Source: Paenibacillus wynnii
Lineage (GTDB): Bacteria; Bacillota; Bacilli; Paenibacillales; Paenibacillaceae
Direction of reading: 5' to 3'
Assembly: GCF_000757885.1 (NCBI RefSeq)
Contig: NZ_JQCR01000003.1
Coordinates: 1,736,001 to 1,800,000, forward strand
DNA length: 64,000 bases
Numbering within the stretch: position 1 is the first letter of the stretch; each line of letters opens with the position of its first letter. Shown in pieces: positions 9,434 through 19,047 of the stretch. The notes beneath the pieces are model-generated. The model was not told the origin of the DNA. It was given only the letters and a program-made list of their open reading frames with translations, and did no database searches. A program made the position numbers and the translations under genes.

Positions 9434-10792
9434 ATGATTTCACTCGTGGAAGTACAGGAAACCAATAAAATGATCCGTGAAATGAATCTGGATGTACGCA
9501 CTATCACCATGGGAATCAGCCTTATGGACTGTGCTCATACGGATATGCGCATTTTCAACCAAAATGTATACGACAAAATCACTAAATCAGCAGAGAAGCT
9601 GGTAAAAACCGGTGAGGATCTGGAACGTCAATTCGGTGTTCCCATAGTGAATAAACGGATTTCAGTAACCCCCATCGGTATTGCCGCAGGTGCAATTAAG
9701 ACCGATACCTATGTTCCTGTTGCCGAAATATTGGACAAGGCTGCGAAAGAGGTCGGCGTCAATTTTATAGGCGGTTTCTCCGCACTTGTGCAAAAAGGCT
9801 GCACCAAGGGTGACCGGATTCTGATCGACAGTATCCCTGAAGCGCTGGCCGTTACCGAAAGAGTCTGTTCCTCTGTGAATGTAGGCTCCTCCCGTAGCGG
9901 AATCAATATGGATGCTGTGAAATTAATGGGTGATATCATTCTCCAGACGGCTATACGTACTAAAGATAGAAACTCCATTGGCTGCGCTAAGCTGGTTGTC
10001 TTCTGCAACGCGGTGGAAGATAATCCCTTCATGGCTGGAGCTTTCCACGGTGTTGGCGAACGCGAGTGTGTTATTAATGTAGGCGTCAGCGGTCCCGGTG
10101 TAATAAAGCGAGCGTTGGAGGAAGTAAAAGGCCAGGACTTCGAAACCTTGTGCGAGACGATCAAACGTACCGCCTTCAAGGTAACCCGCGTGGGACAACT
10201 TGTCGCTCAGGAAGCCTCCAAACGATTGGGCGTTCCCTTCGGGATCATTGATTTATCTCTAGCCCCTACACCTGAAATCGGTGATTCTATTGCTGAAATC
10301 TTCCAGGTCATGGGACTTGAAGAAGCAGGTGCTCCAGGAACCACAGCCGCTCTGGCTATCTTGAATGATAATGTGAAAAAAGGTGGCGTTATGGCTTCTT
10401 CTTATGTTGGTGGACTCAGCGGTGCATTCATTCCGGTCAGTGAAGACCACGGCATGATTCAGGCTGTACAACGCGGGGCACTTACACTGGAGAAGCTCGA
10501 AGCGATGACCTGCGTATGCTCGGTAGGCTTGGATATGATCCCGATTCCAGGAAGTACTTCCAAAGAAACGATCTCTGGAATCATAGCTGATGAAGCAGCA
10601 ATCGGCATGGTTAACAACAAAACAACTGCTGTACGCGTAATTCCGGTCATCGGCAAGGACGTAGGCGAAATGGTCGAGTTCGGCGGACTACTGGGTTATG
10701 CTCCCGTGATGGCGGTCAACAGCTTTAACTGCGCGAATTTCATTAACAGAGGCGGACGCATCCCTGCTCCAATTCACAGCTTCAAGAATTAA
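9434..10792 (+). CDS. PFL family protein (UPF0210 / DUF711)
   Basis: A 452-residue cytosolic protein of the UPF0210/DUF711 family, distantly similar in fold to pyruvate formate-lyase-like proteins and hence called PFL family. Glycine-rich segments such as [17 protein letters not shown] and the C-terminal [15 protein letters not shown] are family hallmarks. The length is normal. The ATG at 9434 follows GAGGAGG by 6 bases and is preferred over the TTG just before it. It is cotranscribed with the ACT protein and followed at once by a strong terminator. Its reaction is not established. Confidence 0.9.
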   Translation: MISLVEVQETNKMIREMNLDVRTITMGISLMDCAHTDMRIFNQNVYDKITKSAEKLVKTGEDLERQFGVPIVNKRISVTPIGIAAGAIKTDTYVPVAEILDKAAKEVGVNFIGGFSALVQKGCTKGDRILIDSIPEALAVTERVCSSVNVGSSRSGINMDAVKLMGDIILQTAIRTKDRNSIGCAKLVVFCNAVEDNPFMAGAFHGVGERECVINVGVSGPGVIKRALEEVKGQDFETLCETIKRTAFKVTRVGQLVAQEASKRLGVPFGIIDLSLAPTPEIGDSIAEIFQVMGLEEAGAPGTTAALAILNDNVKKGGVMASSYVGGLSGAFIPVSEDHGMIQAVQRGALTLEKLEAMTCVCSVGLDMIPIPGSTSKETISGIIADEAAIGMVNNKTTAVRVIPVIGKDVGEMVEFGGLLGYAPVMAVNSFNCANFINRGGRIPAPIHSFKN

Positions 10793-10810
10793 TTTGGGTA
10801 TTACGCAAGA

Positions 10811-10856
10811 AGAGCCGCCTCAGCCTGAATTCAGGGGAGGCGGCTCTATATTTTTT
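10811..10856 (+). terminator. Rho-independent terminator of the ACT-PFL operon
   Basis: AGAGCCGCCTC pairs perfectly with GAGGCGGCTCT (11 bp) around a 15-base loop, followed by TATATTTTTT. It lies about 18 bases after the PFL stop codon. Confidence 0.92.
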
Positions 10857-10893
10857 CAATCTACAACCGCCCTAGGTTTAGAACTCTGTATAA

Positions 10894-11840
10894 CTAGGCT
10901 TCGACTTTTTGGGTTCTTACCGCACTCAGCAACCGCCAGCCCGTCAATATAGCCGCAACTAGACAAATTGTCGCCGAGGTTACAAATACGACATGCATCC
11001 CCGCTAGAAACAGCTCCGGCCGATCCGGTATAAGTCCGGTTACCCGGTTACCCGCTTTACTGCTCATCACATTGAACAGGATGGTAGTAGCAATAGTAAT
11101 CCCGACGACCATACCTACATTCCGAACCAAAGAATTCACACTTCCCGCAGAGCCCAACTGGGTTCGGGGTACTTTGGACATGATAAGTGAGTTATTGGGA
11201 GATTGAAATAGTCCACTACCAATCCCCAGCATGGCAATCCAAAGCCCGACCAGAAGAACAGAGCTGCCGGCATGAAGCTGGGCTAAGCCGAATTGAGCGG
11301 TAACCATGACGACCAGTCCAGCAAACGTAAGAAGTTCTGAACAGATTTTATCTGACAATGCTCCGCTGATCGGCGCGACAACAACCATAGATATCGGCAA
11401 CAGCATGAGCAGAAAGCCCGCATAAAAAGGGGATAGATTCAGCATATTTTGCGCATAAAAGGGTGCAATAATGTTAAAACAAAAATTGGCGGCAAAGACA
11501 AGAAAACCGCAAAGTATGCTTACAGAAAACAGTGGATTTTTGAATAATGACAGCTGCAGCAAAGGCTGCGGTTTGCGAAGTTCAACCCATATAAAAGTGA
11601 TGAATGCGATCATGGCTATACTCAGCGCGGTTATAATACGGTTGTCCCCGTAGCCAAGCTGTTGTCCAAGTAGAAGACCGACAAACAAAGTTACATTGAA
11701 CACTCCCGCCACCTGTAGAGGTGGAGGATTCTTGGGTAGTTGCTTCCAATGAAGCAGAGTTGTTATAATTCGATTTCCCAACATGGAATATCGAAGCTCG
11801 TTGCTTTGCTGCAAAAGATCAGCGAGAATCCTACGGATTA
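10894..11840 (-). pseudogene. MFS drug exporter, N-terminally truncated
   Basis: The frame encodes the C-terminal part of a DHA2/EmrB-like major facilitator: hydrophobic helices run from about residue 62 to the end, and GIGSGLFQSPNNSLIMSKVP with LGSAGSVNSLVRNVGMVVG is characteristic of that group. A full protein would have 14 helices and about 450-480 residues; here roughly the first half is missing. The first 15 or so codons of the open frame (up to 11883) lie inside the 51-bp tandem repeats and resemble no transporter, and the following low-similarity stretch is probably not native either. It is unlikely to be functional. Confidence 0.8.
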
Positions 11841-11846
11841 GTTGGT

Positions 11847-12067
11847 CCCTTTGGGCGGATTCAATTGTACTTTTACAGTTCATTCAGCGAGATCGCACCC
11901 TTTGGGCGCATTCAATTGTACTTTTACACTTCATTTAGCCGAATCGCACCCTTTGGGCGGATTCAATTGTACTTTTACAGTTCATTCAGCGGGATCGCAC
12001 CCTTTGGGCGGATTCAATTGTACTTTTACACTTCATTTAGCCGAATCGGACCCTTTGGGCGCATTCA
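11847..12067. repeat. 51-bp tandem repeat array, 4.3 copies
   Basis: Units start at 11847, 11898, 11949 and 12000, plus a partial unit at 12051. Each opens with CCCTTTGGGCGGATTCAATT (or GCG-C at one base). Units 1 and 3 share one 3' half (CAGTTCATTCAGCG) and units 2 and 4 another (CACTTCATTTAGCCGAATCG), so the array is really a duplicated 102-bp two-unit block. Because 51 is divisible by three, one plus-strand frame is open through the array. The array abuts the truncated MFS gene. Confidence 0.95.
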
Positions 12068-12084
12068 GCCTAATGATGACACAA

Positions 12085-12112
12085 ACAAAAACCCGCAGAT
12101 AAATTTTGCGGG
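12085..12112 (-). terminator. Terminator of the kinase-regulator-lipoprotein operon
   Basis: Read on the minus strand, CCCGC pairs with GCGGG, with extra A-T pairs inside, and is followed by TTTTTG. It lies about 55 bases after the stop of the solute-binding lipoprotein gene. Confidence 0.75.
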
Positions 12113-12164
12113 CAGGCATTATTTGTTGGCATGGGCAGCGAAGAAAGAAGTTACATTCCACAAA

Positions 12165-13832
12165 TTATTTCTTGTTAACAATCGACGTTACCTCTTTAGT
12201 AATTTCGTCCCCCCCAAGCTTTTTCCATTGGGCAACAAAATGGTCAAAGTCACTGATCGGGGCATCGCCGACAATAATATTTAGAAAGGTCTCTGTCTCC
12301 AGCTTCATTAGATTATCCCACTTACTTTTCATGATCGGGGTATTCCCGTAAAACACACTGCGGATTCCTTCGATTGGGGTGGAGGATAATATAGCGGCTC
12401 CATATTTATAGGCATTTACAGCCTTCCAGCCTTCCATATTCTTCTTCGGCTGTTCCTCCTCCGCCATCCATTGTTCATATAACTTCCGCGTCTCTGCATC
12501 AAGCGTGTTTGGGTCAATCTTGCCGTGGAGCGTCTGCTGAATATCCGCATAATGCTTTTCAATGGCGTCCGAGAAATCGATCAGAAGATCATATGGATAG
12601 TAGGCACGTGGTTGAATCCCGGTTTGTGCAGAAAAGTCATCCAACTTCCTAACTTCCTCTTTGTTGGGATCCTGCCGGCGTTCAAGCCTGGTAAAAGCAT
12701 TCAACAGCTTCACAGCTGCTTCCGGATGTTCATAACCTTTACGTACAACCAAATATCGATCTGTGACAGGAGCCATGTGTGTTATGAATTTCCCTTCCAC
12801 ATCAAGTGGAGCCGCATAGGCCCTCCATTCCGACTTTATATCTAGAGCCACCGCTTCAGACAATGGATAAAAAGGCATCCACCAAGGACCAAAAAACATT
12901 CCAGCTCTTCCGTTAATGATAGGCTCCTGGGTCTCCTTATAAAGTGCAAACTGAGGGTCAATTAATCCTCTCTTGTACCAGTTGGCAAGCTTGGCGAGCG
13001 CTTCTTTGGTCTCAGGTGTTATAGAACCATAGACAATATTGCCACTGCTGTCTTTAATCCAATTCGTTGGAAACGAATGATAGCTGCTAAATAGGGTATC
13101 CAGGCCGTTCGCATGCGGCTTCGTGCCATACACGATATTTTTGTAGCCGCTGAGGCCAACCGTATCCCTTTTCCCGTTACCGTCAGGGTCTTTATCAATA
13201 AAAGCCTTGGCAATGGCCTCAATATCACCGAGATTCTTCGGCGGTTGCAAATTCAGCTTCTCCAACCAGTCCTGGCGAATCCAGAGGAGTGAGGGTGAAT
13301 CCGCATTGATCGCCACATTGGGGAGACCATATAGCTTTCCATTCCGGCTGGCATCGTTTAATGCCTCACCTTTAGTCGATTCATACATATCCTTAATTAA
13401 TTGGGAGCCATAGTCCTTATAAGTTTGAGATAAATCCTCGATCATATCATTGTCGATCAGCATCCATAATTGATTTCGGTTCACAATCATAGCATCTGGC
13501 AGGTCATTGCTGTCGATAGATAATTGCGCCTTTTGGGTAAAAGTGTCCTCCCCCTTTGCTTCCCAGGTATGGACTACTTTGATATTCGTAATGCTTTCGA
13601 GATAACGGGAAATAGGATTATTATCATTGCTGTCCCCTGTATTTAGCTTGGAGTCAGGAACCTTAAAGCCGATGCGCAGGACTACCGGATCTGTATATTT
13701 GCCATACGCATTGGTTTCGACAGAATGATCACTCCCATTTAGAAGAGCAGAATGTCCCTCCGATTCCTTGTCTCCTCTGCATCCACCTAGAGACAACAGC
13801 AACAGGCATAATAGGAGTTTTATCCGATTCAT
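12165..13832 (-). CDS. Extracellular solute-binding lipoprotein (second of the locus)
   Basis: A 555-residue family 1 solute-binding protein. The signal peptide ends in a lipobox LSLGGC (Cys at about residue 18), anchoring it to the outer face of the membrane. The mature part shows the LplA-like pattern, including SRYLESITNIKVVHTWEA and the WIRQDWLEKLNL segment, so the ligand is probably an oligosaccharide. Its ATG overlaps the regulator stop by 4 bases (ATGA), so it is translationally coupled to the kinase-regulator pair rather than to the permeases. It may deliver sugar to the LplB/LplC-type permeases upstream or act as a ligand sensor for the kinase; the sequence does not decide. Confidence 0.88.
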   Translation of the reverse strand: MNRIKLLLCLLLLSLGGCRGDKESEGHSALLNGSDHSVETNAYGKYTDPVVLRIGFKVPDSKLNTGDSNDNNPISRYLESITNIKVVHTWEAKGEDTFTQKAQLSIDSNDLPDAMIVNRNQLWMLIDNDMIEDLSQTYKDYGSQLIKDMYESTKGEALNDASRNGKLYGLPNVAINADSPSLLWIRQDWLEKLNLQPPKNLGDIEAIAKAFIDKDPDGNGKRDTVGLSGYKNIVYGTKPHANGLDTLFSSYHSFPTNWIKDSSGNIVYGSITPETKEALAKLANWYKRGLIDPQFALYKETQEPIINGRAGMFFGPWWMPFYPLSEAVALDIKSEWRAYAAPLDVEGKFITHMAPVTDRYLVVRKGYEHPEAAVKLLNAFTRLERRQDPNKEEVRKLDDFSAQTGIQPRAYYPYDLLIDFSDAIEKHYADIQQTLHGKIDPNTLDAETRKLYEQWMAEEEQPKKNMEGWKAVNAYKYGAAILSSTPIEGIRSVFYGNTPIMKSKWDNLMKLETETFLNIIVGDAPISDFDHFVAQWKKLGGDEITKEVTSIVNKK

Positions 13833-15235
13833 ATTTTCTCCATCCCGCCTGCACGAAACTCACTGGGCAGCTTCCCTACCCGTTCCCGGAACAATTTGCT
13901 GAAATAGCGATCATCCTCGAAGCCGGAGCGGGAAGCCACCTCGCAGATGGATGCATTCGTGTCCTGCAAAAGAGATTTGGCAAGATCCAGCCTCATTCCC
14001 CGCAGACTTTCCCCAAAGGTCTCACCGGCAAATCTGGCAAAACACTGACTAAAATAACCGCGGCTCATATTTATGGCGGCTGCTACATCTCCTTGATTGA
14101 TTTTGTTGCCTGCGTGTTCTCTCATATAGATCACGGCCTTAATCAGGCAGGTCATTACCTCTTTCGTCATACTCAGTTCAATCATCCTGCGTTGAATCCT
14201 ATCGGAGAAACGCCGTAGCCAATGCTTCCAATGACACCAGTTCCTATTCCGGCTCATGTCCTCCTCCAATTCCTGGGCTTCCTCCGATTTCAGTAGCAGC
14301 GGACCCCAGCTCCGGCATAATGACTTTCCAAAGGCAGGAAAACGCTCATAGTTAGGCTTCTGGAGGATAATCTCTTGGATAAAAATCTCCCACGACGATC
14401 CATCGATACTCCATTTCAGATCCTCTGCTTGAGTAAGGATGTCATTGCTCATTTGTGCGGCTTTCGGTGAGGAAGCTGACTCCTTCAGCTCCTTATAATC
14501 CAGAGAGGTCAGCTCCTCGTCGTTTCCGATGTAGAATAAAGCATGCTGAAGCTTAGCTGTAAAGGTGGCCTCAATTTCTTCCAGCGGATGATCCCGCAGG
14601 CCACTGACCAATACCGTCTGCCACCGTCCTCCAAGATGAATAGCGCGCTCACGTCCTCCATCTTCCTCCTGCATTCGTTGGTGCAGCGGAGTCATCCACA
14701 TTTCCTGAAAAGTGATTAACGGATTATTCCTAACTATAGATAACTGAAACAGCTCTTCCTCATTAACAGTCAGCCCTAAGGGGAGATAGACCATCGCTTT
14801 ATCTGCAGCCATCCGCTTTCCTTCACCGCGAATCATCGCTTCAAGGTTGCCATCCTCCCATTTGATCCGTTCGACTAAACGCCCGATAACCTCATCTGCA
14901 TTTTCCATTTCAAGCAGTGTTTTGACGATATAGTCAACTGCGCCTAGCCTCATCGCCTCTTGCACATAATCGAATTCATGATGACAGGTCAGAACAACTG
15001 AACGAATACCGGAATATTTTTGTCTCACGGTTCGAATCAGCTCAAAGCCGGACATTCCCGGCATCGTAATATCAACAAATAGCAGATCTACCTCTTTTTG
15101 CTCCAACAGCTCCAATGCTGATTTACCGTCACCAGCTTCCCCGATAATGACTACACCGAATGATGACCAATCGATCATAGAAATAAAGCCTTTGCGTACA
15201 AGTCTCTCATCATCCACTACTACAGCTCTAATCAT
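13829..15235 (-). CDS. YesN-type response regulator with AraC DNA-binding domain
   Basis: A 468-residue regulator. The N-terminal receiver has its acceptor Asp at about residue 56 (LLFVDITMPGMSG), then a long linker of about 230 residues, then two AraC-type helix-turn-helix motifs in the last 100 residues (DVAAAINMSRGYFSQCF and ICEVASRSGFEDDRYFSKLF). AAGGAGG precedes the ATG. Its start overlaps the kinase stop by 8 bases. It should activate the neighbouring sugar uptake genes on phosphorylation by the YesM-type kinase; the binding site is not identified. Confidence 0.93.
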   Translation of the reverse strand: MIRAVVVDDERLVRKGFISMIDWSSFGVVIIGEAGDGKSALELLEQKEVDLLFVDITMPGMSGFELIRTVRQKYSGIRSVVLTCHHEFDYVQEAMRLGAVDYIVKTLLEMENADEVIGRLVERIKWEDGNLEAMIRGEGKRMAADKAMVYLPLGLTVNEEELFQLSIVRNNPLITFQEMWMTPLHQRMQEEDGGRERAIHLGGRWQTVLVSGLRDHPLEEIEATFTAKLQHALFYIGNDEELTSLDYKELKESASSPKAAQMSNDILTQAEDLKWSIDGSSWEIFIQEIILQKPNYERFPAFGKSLCRSWGPLLLKSEEAQELEEDMSRNRNWCHWKHWLRRFSDRIQRRMIELSMTKEVMTCLIKAVIYMREHAGNKINQGDVAAAINMSRGYFSQCFARFAGETFGESLRGMRLDLAKSLLQDTNASICEVASRSGFEDDRYFSKLFRERVGKLPSEFRAGGMEKI

Positions 15236-16976
15236 CGAAGTCCTCCTTACTTTTTATCGGGATAATGATAGATACGGTAGTCCCTTCACCGGGAATGCTC
15301 AATATTTCAAGTTTCATCTGGTCTCCAAAATAAGTCCTCAACATCCGGTTCACATAAGAAAAACCAATCCCAAGCCCTCGTTTCTTAGCCTCATCATCAT
15401 CGGAGAGTAATTGCTCCAATTGTGCGGGCTCTATACCGGTACCGTTATCTTTAACACATAGAAGCACTTCTGAAGAGCCGTGTGCCGTAATAATTACGTC
15501 TACACTTCCGTTGTCACTCAGACCATGGTAGATGGAATTCTCCACCAGCGGCTGAAGCAGAAATCGTGGAACGGCTGCGGAGAGGACTTGATGATCTACC
15601 CTCACATTGAATTCGAATTCATAGTCGTAACGGATACGCTGCAGCTCCATATAATTGCGGATCGCATCAATTTCCTCACCCACTGTGACAATGATGCTTT
15701 GTTTGCCCAGATTATAATGCAAGACTTTCACCAGCAAAGTTACCAGCTTATCAATCTCTTTTTGACCGTTTAAGCGTGCCAGCCACTGGACCGTATTCAA
15801 GGTATTATGCAAAAAATGCGGGTTAATTTGACTAAGCAGTTTCTCGATTTCAAACTTACTTTTCTGCTTCTCATTATGAGCTACTGCGAGAATCAATGCA
15901 TTGACCTGATCCTTCATTTGCTGAAAATTGTTTAGTACAAGGTCAAATTCTACAACGTTTGTGTAGGAAACCGGTACTGTCACATTCTCCGCCATCCGAA
16001 TAATTTCGAGGTTAACCTTGCGCAACGGACCGTAGATTCTTTTCCATATTAGAAATGCCAGAAATCCGGCGAACAATAGCGTAGATAGGATTAGCACAAT
16101 CATTTTGTACACCCAAGCGTTAATTTCACTGTTAAAAACCGACTTCTTGACGACGGCAACAAGCTGCCATCCTTGAGGACTTTGATAACGAAATAGATGA
16201 TAGCCGCTTATCTCTTCATGCTGAGATTCTGAGCTTTCACCGGCCGCTTTAACAATTTCAGTAGGTAATTTGCCGTCTATAACATACTTGATGTTGCCTT
16301 GCTGATTAACCAACAGATGGTTTACTTTCATTCCATAGGCTTCCTGATTGAAAATCTTGCGGAATAAACTATAATTGGTTTCCAAATAAATATACAGCGG
16401 GTGTTGACCGGATACTCGTACAATTCTCTTCTCGGAGAAGACGAGATTATCGCCGACGGCATACATTGTTCCATGGGGTCCGTAATAATCCGCTCCGTTG
16501 TAGTGCATAAAGACAGGCAGAGTGTCTACTTTGAAATTCCGCCTTGTACTCATATTCGTAAATAACACCGGGTCTTGCGAATCCGGCATAATATAGGCTG
16601 TCAGTCCGATATAAGGGTTCGTGAAGTTTACCAAATTGATCTTTTGGTTGATAGAATTCATGATCTGAGATTTGAGATAAATTTGTTTTGCTTCAAGAAA
16701 GGAAGACATTTCTTTAACAATCTGGCCATCCAGCGCAAACTGCTTGGAGGCAAAATCAAGATTATCAATAGCATTCTCCAGGCTAAACGCTTCCTGCTTC
16801 AAGCTTGCACTGATCCCGTTGCCGATTTTACCTGTGAGTATGGAGTAAATGGAGGTATAGGTCACAATCCCGACAAGAAGAACCGGCAACAGGCTGCCGA
16901 CGATCAGATAAATAACCAACGTTTTACGCAAAGATGCTTTCGCTCGGGTGTTTTTCAGCAGAGTCGCTAGTACCAT
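15228..16976 (-). CDS. YesM-type sensor histidine kinase
   Basis: A 582-residue membrane kinase. TM1 is at about 20-42, followed by an extracytoplasmic Cache-like sensor (about 45-285), TM2 (about 288-310), a HAMP-like segment, a His_kinase domain with its histidine in QINPHFLHNTLNTVQWLAR (about residue 390) and an HATPase domain ending in GLGIGFSYVNRML and GEGTTVSIIIP. It pairs with the overlapping YesN-type regulator gene. In this family the extracellular domain, sometimes with a binding protein, detects plant or microbial polysaccharide breakdown products. The ligand here is unknown. Confidence 0.93.
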   Translation of the reverse strand: MVLATLLKNTRAKASLRKTLVIYLIVGSLLPVLLVGIVTYTSIYSILTGKIGNGISASLKQEAFSLENAIDNLDFASKQFALDGQIVKEMSSFLEAKQIYLKSQIMNSINQKINLVNFTNPYIGLTAYIMPDSQDPVLFTNMSTRRNFKVDTLPVFMHYNGADYYGPHGTMYAVGDNLVFSEKRIVRVSGQHPLYIYLETNYSLFRKIFNQEAYGMKVNHLLVNQQGNIKYVIDGKLPTEIVKAAGESSESQHEEISGYHLFRYQSPQGWQLVAVVKKSVFNSEINAWVYKMIVLILSTLLFAGFLAFLIWKRIYGPLRKVNLEIIRMAENVTVPVSYTNVVEFDLVLNNFQQMKDQVNALILAVAHNEKQKSKFEIEKLLSQINPHFLHNTLNTVQWLARLNGQKEIDKLVTLLVKVLHYNLGKQSIIVTVGEEIDAIRNYMELQRIRYDYEFEFNVRVDHQVLSAAVPRFLLQPLVENSIYHGLSDNGSVDVIITAHGSSEVLLCVKDNGTGIEPAQLEQLLSDDDEAKKRGLGIGFSYVNRMLRTYFGDQMKLEILSIPGEGTTVSIIIPIKSKEDFDD

Positions 16977-17049
16977 CTTTCTTATCTTCCCGCCTTCTTG
17001 TAACCGCTTTAATTACTTCCTTAAGCATATCAGATTTATCGATCTCTGA

Positions 17050-17096
17050 AAATAATAAGGCAGAACTGCCTCCATGGCGCTCTGCCTTATTATTAG
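17050..17096 (-). terminator. Terminator after the first solute-binding gene
   Basis: AATAATAAGGCAGA pairs with TCTGCCTTATTATT (14 bp) in the 133-base gap between the binding-protein gene and the kinase gene. On the minus strand a short T-run follows. It separates transport-gene from kinase-gene transcription, or lowers readthrough. Confidence 0.75.
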
Positions 17097-17109
17097 TTAT
17101 GATTCAGCA

Positions 17110-18951
17110 CTATTGTACGCTTTTACGCGCTTCGAAAAGTTCTTCTGCTTTTTTAACAGAGAAATCTATCACATCCGCATAACCCAAGCCGTTGACTTTG
17201 TCATGCATCTGCTTATTTAGCTTGTCATACTGGGCCTGATCTTTAGCAAAAACCATCTTCCAGGAGAACTGCTGAATCACTGTACCGATTTGTTTATTCT
17301 TTTGTTCCAATGTTTTGTCCATCATCAGCGGTTCTTTGCCGGTAAAGCCTTGTGGCGCAACAGCCAGGAGATTATTCTTTTCAAAATATTCCTTAGGTGT
17401 CAGCACGCCCATCTTCGCTCTCCAGTCACTGTCAAGCTTCGAAGGATTACGCTGCAGCGTCGTGGTCCACAAATTATGATCATACGGTTCGTTATTATCC
17501 GGGTTCACCATCGCAGGAACAACAAAGGAGAAGTTCATTTGATTGGAGCCATAGTAATAGTCACCGCCGCCATATTCTGCAGGCACTTGAGTATTTTGCT
17601 GGTCGGTAAAGGCTTGCCAGCCGAAGTCTGTGACCAACGGTTTCCCGCTGCTGTCCAAGTCCCAAGTAAGGCCCTGAGGACCATTAGGAACTGCTGTACC
17701 GCTGCCCGCCGAGATCATAGCACCTTCCGGGGTGTACATCCAGTTGATAAATTCCATAATCCGGGCAGGCTCCTTCGCTTTAGCACCGATGGAAATAATT
17801 CCGTTGCCGCCGTATACGTTAAAGCCTGTAGAGTACATTAGCTCATCCTTGAAGGGTACAAGTGCGAAGCCTTTTCCTTCCGCTGTTCTTTCCGGAGTAT
17901 TGTAGTTTGCAGCTCCGAGCCATGGAAACCAGGAGAATAGAAGACGTCCATCCTTGTATTTGGCTACAACATCATCAAACTTTTGTGTTAATGAATCCGG
18001 GTCCAGCAACCCCATCTGATTGGCGTCAAAATATAGCTTCAAAGATTTCATATACCAGCTGTCATCCGATAGAAAATCGTAGTATTTCTCTTCATCTGCT
18101 TTGACATATAGTGCTGTATCCGGGATCTCATCATATCCCAGCATGTTGGCGAATTGTTTTGCCAATGTCATTTTATAATTGCCGTCCCAATCGGACCAGA
18201 GTGAGAACGCATAGTTCTTCTTGCCTTGCTCATTTTTGGGTTCTAAATCCTGCATTTTCTTCAGGACAGGGAGATAATCTTCAATCTTCGTAATCTCAGG
18301 CGCGCCAATCTGTTGGTATAAATCCCACCGAAGATCCGGGCCCCATGTCATATCCTTACCTTCAGACGGTCCTGTAGGGTTGGTAGCCACACTGTTCCCC
18401 ATTCCAAAGACGGATGAACCGCCGCCAAAGGCAACTTTAGCTTTCTCTACGGCCTTTGGGAAACTTGCAGCAATATCTTTCCCATAAGTGTCCAGCAGAC
18501 CGTCCTGAGTCCAGTCCAATAGCAGCTTGCCTTTTATTGCGTTCGGATAATGGTTCTTGTCGTCCCCGAAGATGATAATATCTCCGAGATCACCGGAGGC
18601 CATCAAGGCGGAGATTTTGGTATCCCCTCCCGTCAAGTTCGACGCGACGATCTCCAGCTCAATGTTGAATTTATCCTTGATAATTTTAGCGAACCAACCG
18701 GTTTGCGGGCCGGCATAATTGGCGGTTGTAGAGAACACCGTCAGCTTCAGCGGCTTCGTATGATCGAGCGTTCCATCTGCAGCCGTTCCCTCAGCAGTAT
18801 TGTCAGCTCCATTAGTAGCAGCTGTCGTAGGTTTCGCGGCATTATTCTCCTTACCCGAATTCGCCGAGTTCCCTTTCCCCCCACTACATGATGACAAGAC
18901 AAACACGAGGATTGCGGCTAGCATAAGCAGCGATATTTTTTTTACTCTCAT
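17110..18951 (-). CDS. Extracellular solute-binding lipoprotein (LplA-like)
   Basis: A 613-residue binding lipoprotein. The signal peptide ends in FVLSSC (Cys at about 22), followed by a Ser/Gly/Asn- and Ala/Thr-rich spacer typical of surface-tethered binding proteins. The mature protein resembles LplA/YtcQ family 1 solute-binding proteins of Paenibacillus (for example FMNWMY-like EFINWMYTPEGAMISAGSG). It follows the two permease genes in the same direction, 97 bases after the second, so it should be the main receptor of this importer. The substrate is probably an oligosaccharide; its identity is not readable. Confidence 0.92.
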   Translation of the reverse strand: MRVKKISLLMLAAILVFVLSSCSGGKGNSANSGKENNAAKPTTAATNGADNTAEGTAADGTLDHTKPLKLTVFSTTANYAGPQTGWFAKIIKDKFNIELEIVASNLTGGDTKISALMASGDLGDIIIFGDDKNHYPNAIKGKLLLDWTQDGLLDTYGKDIAASFPKAVEKAKVAFGGGSSVFGMGNSVATNPTGPSEGKDMTWGPDLRWDLYQQIGAPEITKIEDYLPVLKKMQDLEPKNEQGKKNYAFSLWSDWDGNYKMTLAKQFANMLGYDEIPDTALYVKADEEKYYDFLSDDSWYMKSLKLYFDANQMGLLDPDSLTQKFDDVVAKYKDGRLLFSWFPWLGAANYNTPERTAEGKGFALVPFKDELMYSTGFNVYGGNGIISIGAKAKEPARIMEFINWMYTPEGAMISAGSGTAVPNGPQGLTWDLDSSGKPLVTDFGWQAFTDQQNTQVPAEYGGGDYYYGSNQMNFSFVVPAMVNPDNNEPYDHNLWTTTLQRNPSKLDSDWRAKMGVLTPKEYFEKNNLLAVAPQGFTGKEPLMMDKTLEQKNKQIGTVIQQFSWKMVFAKDQAQYDKLNKQMHDKVNGLGYADVIDFSVKKAEELFEARKSVQ

Positions 18952-19047
18952 TGCTTTGTACCCCTCCCTTAAATAGCTTCCTATAGTCCACCCCGCAGTT
19001 GAAGCGGAGACAAACCCACACCTGTCTTACTCCAATTCTTAATGAAA

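Noticed and set aside
11847-12067. Possible CRISPR array
   Set aside because: The 51-bp units are contiguous with no variable spacers, and no cas genes are nearby.
11842-12102. An 86-residue repeat-peptide ORF across the tandem array
   Set aside because: It is a by-product of a 51-bp (multiple of three) repeat; no ribosome site, and no homologue that I recognise.
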